Below are positions 58,073 to 64,000 of a stretch of DNA of 64,000 bases, piece after piece. The notes below the pieces were generated by a model that worked only from the letters and a program-made list of their open reading frames with translations, was not told the origin of the DNA and made no database searches. The DNA is from Magicicada septendecula (Eukaryota; Arthropoda; Insecta; Hemiptera; Cicadidae), in the NCBI GenBank assembly GCA_034769895.1, contig CM068367.1, forward strand, positions 118,767,927-118,831,926, given 5' to 3'. A program made the position numbers and the translations under genes. Every line of letters starts with the position of its first letter. Within the stretch, counting starts at the first letter, position 1.

Positions 58073-58841
58073 ACTGTACAGTCTGCCGAAAAAAATCGTC
58101 TCCAAAGCCCATTAGAAGCTCAAACAGCAGATCCAAAGAGAGCCTAATAATAATAATCTCTGAGAGAGAAAAAGACTGCCGTGTATACGGTTTTCAATAA
58201 ACGTTTTTAGGGGTCGTTTAAATTGACTAACGAGTAATTTAAAGACACTGACGATGGCGCGCAGGTAATTGTATTTTCTGCGTTACGTTTACACGGAGCT
58301 TTTTAGCGCTGCGACTCGCTCTTTTACTTAATCATATTACTTAGATAGCAGCAGCCCAGTAGACGGTTTTACTTTTCTCTCTCTTTCTTCTCTCATTCCT
58401 CTTCCATTATTCTCTTCACTGCGAGAGGTTGAAGTGGCTGCCTGCCTCCGCGGCGGCGAGTCCCCTTACATAAGGGGTAAGGACGCCATCTTAAATTATC
58501 TGTGTTATACTGTCGCTCGCTGTGTGCAGCCCGTAATTTCATTACGGTGAACAGAGAAAGAAGAAAAATAAGAAGAAGGAGAAGAAGTAGGAGGGGGCGG
58601 GCAGTAAGTCGTCGTTTGGTGATTATGTTCCTTAAGAGCGGTAACAACAGAAGCAACTAGCAGTATAATCGTACAGCGTCCAGGTTTTTTTTACTCAGCT
58701 TTGTGTTAGTGACTTAGCGTAACGAACTAACAGGTAGAATGCTTTCTGAGTTGTCCGTCGGGTTTAATATTAAATAATAGTCATAGTTGGTATCTTAATG
58801 TTGTTAAGATGATTATTAATTTTTATAATGAAAAACGATAC

Positions 58842-58924
<83 letters not shown>

Positions 58925-58970
58925 CCCCTGCCTCCCTTTCTCTCCTCCTCTCCTCACGGAAGGGCTGGTC
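58073..58970 (+). repeat. Segmental duplication, copy 1 (about 0.9 kb)
   Basis: Nearly colinear with 61850-62750. Shared blocks include GCCCATTAGAAGCTCAAACA, GTGTATACGGTTTTCAAT, GGGGTCGTTTAAATTGACTA, ACGATGGCGCGCAGGTAATT, TTACATAAG, GGTAAGGACGCCATC and the terminal (CT)n. Differences are point changes and small indels in AAG-rich stretches. No transposon ends seen. Confidence 0.92.
58843..58921 (+). repeat. (CT)n microsatellite
   Basis: Uninterrupted CT repeat of about 79 bp within the duplicated segment. Confidence 0.95.
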
Positions 58971-59049
58971 TCATCCCCAAGTCGTCTTATCCTACGGACA
59001 ATAAAAACGAATTACTTCGTTGGAAATGTTGGTTTCTGTCGCATTCTGC

Positions 59050-59050
<1 letters not shown>

Positions 59051-59079
<29 letters not shown>
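59051..59079 (+). repeat. (GT)n microsatellite
   Basis: GT repeat of about 29 bp. Confidence 0.95.
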
Positions 59080-59080
<1 letters not shown>

Positions 59081-59399
59081 GATTTTACCACGGTGTGTAG
59101 AACTTGAGTAACAAGAGCTTGTTTCCTGTCATTACCGTAACGTTATTTCGAAGTTCATCGTGTATCAAGCTGACAGCTTCTTCACGTTTTCGTTTACGTT
59201 ACAGATTAACTTTCTCCTATGTTTGTTTCGACATTTTACTGTGAATTCTATGTAAAATAAGTTCACAAATCGAATAACGCGATAGTTTCTTTTCTTCTGG
59301 TAAATACTTATTGTGTCATTAGTATGTTCAGTATGGCTAACAACCCGCTGCCTTGTTATTCGATCTTCACAACGTTATTTCTTTAACTGAGTTCTGAGG

Positions 59400-59660
59400 T
59401 TTTCACGGCCGGCGCCAGTAGCACTTATTAAAACGGTCAAATGCCGGGCTATTAGACCGTGTCTTATGTTTTCAGAACCAAATGTTTTGGCCTCACCAAC
59501 AGAGGTCGTCTTCAGTGTTAAATTATACTTGGCAGATGCTGGCCAAAATATGGTTTGCCTTGGTACTCCGTTGGTGAAGTCGAAATGTTTTTGGTTCTGA
59601 AAACATCACGGCTTAATAGCCCGGCAGTCAACCGTTTTACTAGTATTCTTTCTCTGTTCA
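59400..59660. mobile_element. Palindromic element P3 with hammerhead-like motif
   Basis: The left arm (about 59400-59520, minus-strand motif at 59481-59515: CTGAAGA, C, a GACCTC/GAGGCC-type stem, AAAACATTTGG) faces the right arm (about 59562-59640). Shared sequence includes TTTTCAGAACCAAA / TTTGGTTCTGAAAA and CGGGCTATTAG / CTAATAGCCCG-like blocks. The spacer (AGATGCTGGCCAAAATATGG...) has no frame. Same family layout as 2041-2327. Confidence 0.7.
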
Positions 59661-60189
59661 GAGTGTTTCGTAGCCAACTTTCTCAGCTGTGTCTTCTGCG
59701 GAACCAGTTTTCTTGTATTTGGTCTTGTTTTGAGCTATACAGTGGAATATCGTTTTCTTGGTCTCTTGACTAAACGTTTATTATCGCCAATCTTAAATAT
59801 TTCCGTACTACGTTTCATAGGCCTAAGTACAAGAGTAAAGAGGCGGTGTCGAACGCGCAACAAGGTCAAGTCCTTCGGTAGCCTTGAAGCATACTGTTAC
59901 GAGACGTTTTAGTAGAAACCTGACTATAGAAATTGAACAGTGGCTTAGAGGTGCGCAGTGTACAAACATCTCGTTGCGAGGCTAACAAAATTTTTATTTG
60001 TTTCGCACATGCGCACAGCATTCCTGTACAGTGTTTCATACCGTGAACATCCGCTGCAACAAGACTGGCGAGAACAACGGAAGCATGTACGATAGAGAGG
60101 GAAATAATATGGAAGTGAGACAGTGAACGTTATGGCGTCGTCTCCCCTCTCTTCTCTCTAGATAACTTAGCTATACTTGAAAGTATTCA

Positions 60190-60480
60190 TGCATTGGGTC
60201 GGCGCAGGTTACTGTTCAAGAAAGGCTGGTGGACCTATAATCTGGTTAAAAACTAAATTCTTCAGATCAGGGCTTAGAAGACCCGGGCACACAATCTGGT
60301 TTTCAAGACCTCCCCCCCCCCCCAGGTAGACTCAGCCTGTGGAATGAGTACCTGGAATAACATCCCGGGGCGACTGGAGCGTTATGCTGGCCACACTGCC
60401 TTTCCCGTATGCCACGAACGGCTCACATAAGGCAGCCTACTGTGACTAACTCGTAGACTGCTTAAGCAGTAAAAACGAGT
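60190..60480. other. GC-richer block, possible SINE piece
   Basis: Contains AGACTCAGCCTGTGGAATGA, ACATCCCGGGGCGACTGGAG and a C-run at about 60311-60323. It looks like interspersed-repeat sequence but I cannot assign a family. Confidence 0.25.
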
Positions 60481-60897
60481 CGCAAATATATTCACTTTAC
60501 TGAAGCTAATGTTACCATTTTATTTGCAGCAGAGATGACAGTGTTGGTCTGCCGTATACATATAAAGTAGGCATATATCGTCAACAGACTGTACCAAGTA
60601 CGAACACGCTTGCGTAATAACGGGTTCATCAATTTTCGTAAATACGGCGAAGTATCACGATGCGGCGGCGTGAGTGCGGCAGCAGTTATCTTGATTTGAT
60701 GGCGCGCGCCCTTGTGTTGAGCTAGTAATGTGTTTCACTACAAAAAAAAAGAGAGAAACTGAAAACTGCCTAAAATTACATGTTTCAGGTGTATACTTAA
60801 CGGAGTTTATCAGCGCTTAGCAAGAAATCAATCAATAATAGAGTACACCACCACGCCGGTTAAATAAATCCGTCTCCTGTCGACGCCCAAATTACAG

Positions 60898-60899
<2 letters not shown>

Positions 60900-60954
<55 letters not shown>
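60900..60954 (+). repeat. (CA)n microsatellite
   Basis: Uninterrupted CA repeat of about 54 bp. Confidence 0.95.
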
Positions 60955-60956
<2 letters not shown>

Positions 60957-61523
60957 TTGGAAACAGTTGTTGCTTTCTAGTAATTACTGTCGCGTGATAA
61001 GGTAAAAAAAAGTACGAAATTATTAACCCCAGCGACGACGGGGACCGTGTAATTACGTAAAACTGAAAGAGGAGGTGGCTGTGGAAGTTTGGTTCTGTTC
61101 TTTATTCACAGCACTCGTACCAGCGTTGATTTTCCTTCATCCCTCTTCGCTTACTGCGACCGTAAATTTCGGTATAAAGATTCTACAGTACGGAAAATTA
61201 CACGGTCAAATAATACTGTTTTCGTAATGAAAGACTGGTTTCAGTACGTCAAATTGGTTTATGATTATTTTCTATAGGTTTTTTCCTCGCACAAAACACG
61301 AAGAACGAACGTCGAGCCTGTTAATGCATTGACTGCCTGATTTCAGTATAACATTATTAGAAGATCATGTAAGTTAATCAAATTAATAAATAATATTCCT
61401 AATTATTTCCACAAGATAGGCACTGGGAATATGTGTTTAATGCTAGCACGTATATTTGTGAGTCTGTGTGTGATAAAGATTAAAGAACAGTTGAGTAATA
61501 ACAAAATGAGTAATGTACAATCT

Positions 61524-61848
61524 ATTATTATTATTATTATTCCGGTTGTACAATGTTTACACATTTTCCGGTGGATTACAGAGGTGATTGAATTCTCATC
61601 TTGAAGTGCTGCTTGTCTATCCAAAGATCTTGTTCAATTTCTCCTTCCCTCAGTATTGTCTGAATTTCTTCTATCCAGGTGATAGGTGGTCTTCCTCTTT
61701 TCCTTCTTCATGGTGGGGTTCATTCCATAACTCTCCTTAGCAATCTTTCCTGTGCCATTCTTTTTGTGTGTCCATACCATTGTAATTTTTTTGTTTGGAT
61801 AAAATCAACAATTGCATTTTTCATATTCATTCTGTCGTTAGTGAACAG
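61524..61848 (-). pseudogene. LINE ORF2 C-terminal fragment with (AAT)n tail
   Basis: The minus strand across shifts gives DFIQTKKLQWYGHTKRMAQE, LLRRVMEWNP, KEKRKTTYHLDR and LWIDKQHFKMRIQSPL, then a stop. The plus-strand ATT repeat at 61524-61541 is the 3' tail. 'LxWYGHxxRM...RVMEW.P' and 'DLWxDKQxFxxxIQSP' are familiar LINE C-terminal motifs. The 5' truncation point coincides with the start of the second copy of the segmental duplication. Confidence 0.75.
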
Positions 61849-61849
61849 A

Positions 61850-62627
61850 AGTAGTGTACAATCTGCCGAAAAATCGTCTCGAATGCCCATTAGAAGCTCA
61901 AACAGCGATCCAAGGAGAGTTTAATAGTAATAATAATCTTTGAAAGACAAAAAGACTGCCGTGTATACGGTTTTCAATCAACGTTTTTAGGGGTCGTTTA
62001 AATTGACTAACGAGTAATTTAAAGACACTGACGATGGCGCGCAGGTAATTGTATTTTCTACGTTATGTTTACACGGAGCTTTTTAGCGCTGCGACTCGCT
62101 CTTTTACTTAATCACATTACTTAGATAGCAGCAGCCCAGTAGACGGTTTTACTTTTCTCTCTCTCTTTCTTCTCTCATTCGTCTTCCATTATTCTCTTCA
62201 CTGCGAGAGGTTGAATTGGCTGCCTGCCTCCACGGCGGCCCTTACATAAGTGGTAAGGACGCCATCTTAAATTATCTGTGTTATACTGTCGCGCGCTGTG
62301 TGCAGCCGGTAATTTCAGAGGAAGAAGAAGATGAACAGAGGAAGAAGAAAAATAAGAGGAAGAAAAAGAAGGAGGAGGAGGGGAGGGCAGTAAGTCATCG
62401 TTCGGTGATTCTGTTCGTTAACAGGAGTAACAACAACAGAAGCAGCCTAGCAGCATAATCGTACAGCGTACAGGGTTTTTTTACTCAGCTCTGTGGTAGT
62501 GACTTAGCTTAACGAACTAACAGGTAGAATGCTTTCTGAGTTGTCCGTCGGTTTTAATATTAAATAGTGGTCATATTTGGGATCTTAATGTTGTTAAGAT
62601 GATGATTATTCTTTTTATAATGGAGAA

Positions 62628-62708
<81 letters not shown>

Positions 62709-62750
62709 TTGTCTCCTCTCCTCACAAACGAGACGAGACGGGCTGTGAAA
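61850..62750 (+). repeat. Segmental duplication, copy 2 (about 0.9 kb)
   Basis: Diverged copy of 58073-58970, offset by about 3.78 kb in the same orientation, ending in (CT)n (62632-62700) and CTCCTCTCCTCAC like copy 1. The putative ATGGCGCGCAG/GTAATT start-plus-donor is unchanged. Confidence 0.92.
62632..62700 (+). repeat. (CT)n microsatellite
   Basis: Uninterrupted CT repeat of about 69 bp, at the same place as the CT repeat in copy 1 of the duplication. Confidence 0.95.
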
Positions 62751-63499
62751 TGACGAAGGAGCGAAATATACTCAATTACCTTATTAAGATAATACATTTA
62801 GGAACAAATCGGATTTTCAATAAAGGTGTAGATGACGGATGAGAGTATTGGCAATTTCTGTCAAAAATGACTCCTTGTTCAGACTAGAACAAGCGAGCAA
62901 GTACGGAATTCATTACCTAGAACGTTGTTTGTTTTTTTCTTTGGCTCCCAACAAACGCAACGTAGAGTACAGCTTTCTGTCAGAGATCAGAGTTAATGCC
63001 TTGATTTCTCCTTACTGGAGGATGAGGAGGGGGCGGTAACCAGTATGATTAATGGACAAAGAAAGAGAGGGCGACGAGAATTGAAAAATAGAATTTGTGC
63101 CAACCAAACTGTAACCGACCGTCCCCGGGTTCTTTATACTGTGTACGAACGTAAAGTGTGGCAGTACAAGTTGCCGTGTTTTATATATTGACGTTTTTCT
63201 TGCAGTCGAAAAACGACGTTGCAAACAGGACGAGCTGATTTATGACGCTTCTTATGTTTTTTTCTTCTTTAAACATAAACGTCTAACAGATTATTTAATA
63301 TAGTTAATGTTTTTGTTTGGTCACATTATTCACGTGAAGAGATCACTTTGTTCATAGTCTCGTGGCTAATATGCGATAGGCTGCGGATTAGACCAACAGT
63401 GACCGACCAACATCTGGGAGGCCGATTGATTCGCGATACCGATAACGCGACCAAACTGTAGACTACTCTTACCAACAACTCTCTTCATTATTCCTTTCC

Positions 63500-63960
63500 T
63501 CCACCCAGGGGTTGGTAGGGTTGCAATTTCTTACTTTCTGCGGACAGCCTCTTGATCATTACATACCTTCTTCGTTCGTTTACCCCATTCGTGTCGTCTC
63601 CTCTGTGGGCCCTCCTACTACTCCCCTCGATCAGGGTGGTGAACCAGTTTGAATGGCGTAGCAGGTGCTAACCATGTTACTCCCCTTTCCACAGTGGGCC
63701 CAATCAACATCCGTTTTTCACCCACTCTTCTCAGAACCTCCATGATTAGGTACTCTTTCCGTCCATGGTAGACTTAAGACGGCACTCCTCCAACACCATG
63801 TGTCAAAAGCTTCAAGGTAGCTCCTCCCATTTCCTCAACGTTCTGGTTTCGGAGTCATATGTATAAATGCCCTGATTGAAACTCTTTATAAATTTCTTTC
63901 TGGTTTCTAGGGACAGGTTTATGGATGCCAGAAAAGATATTTTCTTGAAAAATAGACCTT
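63500..63960 (-). pseudogene. LINE ORF2 C-terminal fragment
   Basis: Minus strand across shifts: IYDSETRTLRKWEEL-like sequence, then MEVLRRVGEKRMLIG, VERGVTWLAPATPFKLVHH, and near the end YVMIKRLSAESKKLQP. The 'SETWTLRK...EVLxRVGEKRxLI' and 'YxxxKRLAxxRxxW' patterns are typical of LINE tails. Heavily degraded. Confidence 0.6.
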
Positions 63961-64000
63961 ACGTGTGTATAAATATTGTTTTTTTTTTTTGTTATTTAAA

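Overview
The window looks like non-coding DNA from a large, repeat-rich animal genome, most likely an arthropod and probably an insect. The basis is the mixture of mariner, hAT and PIF/Harbinger pieces, many 5'-truncated LINE tails, tRNA-derived SINE pieces and long dinucleotide microsatellites. A cockroach- or termite-like genome is my guess, from general resemblance only. I found no intact host protein gene, no rRNA, no functional tRNA, no CRISPR and no recognisable retroviral, LTR-retrotransposon or Polinton genes. Bacterial notions such as operons and ribosome binding sites do not apply.

Layout. 0-8 kb: AT-rich sequence, a palindromic element (2.04-2.33 kb), a local tandem duplication (2.58-2.74 kb) and a 1.03-kb TIR element (5.82-6.85 kb) nested in an older dispersed repeat. 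8-20 kb: a CpG-rich stretch, a PIF/Harbinger remnant with a transposase exon (9.13-9.77 kb), LINE 3' fragments (12.2, 13.4, 18.3 and 19.0 kb), a SINE-like insertion with a 14-bp target duplication, a hAT MITE with an 8-bp target duplication (15.13-15.63 kb) and a fold-back element (16.86-17.07 kb). 20-32 kb: an inverted repeat pair about 3 kb apart, a tRNA-like SINE head, more LINE tails, a 103-bp CA repeat, a second palindromic element (29.4-29.8 kb) and a CpG-rich block at 31.4-31.7 kb. 32.3-43.2 kb: a composite satellite locus of about 40 units of roughly 160 bp, carried between terminal modules that recur as a transposable element and interrupted by a head-to-head mariner (39.52-40.41 kb). 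A copy with only one unit lies at 47.28-47.89 kb. 44-64 kb: a small hairpin element, a BovB/RTE-like LINE tail with a second copy of the hAT MITE beside it, a hAT transposase remnant (51.7-52.6 kb), a 49-bp-arm palindrome (54.2 kb), a third large palindromic element (59.4-59.66 kb), a 0.9-kb segmental duplication (58.07 and 61.85 kb) and two more LINE tails.

Two themes stand out. First, several otherwise unrelated palindromic or fold-back repeats carry the same small motif in their arms: CTGANGA, one extra base, a short hairpin, then GAAAC. This resembles a hammerhead ribozyme core of the kind known from Penelope-like retroelements. Second, the satellite at 32-43 kb appears to have grown inside a mobile element whose ends (12-bp inverted repeats and a hairpin close to the 3' end) resemble Helentron-type non-autonomous elements. 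Both are inferences from sequence pattern and are testable.
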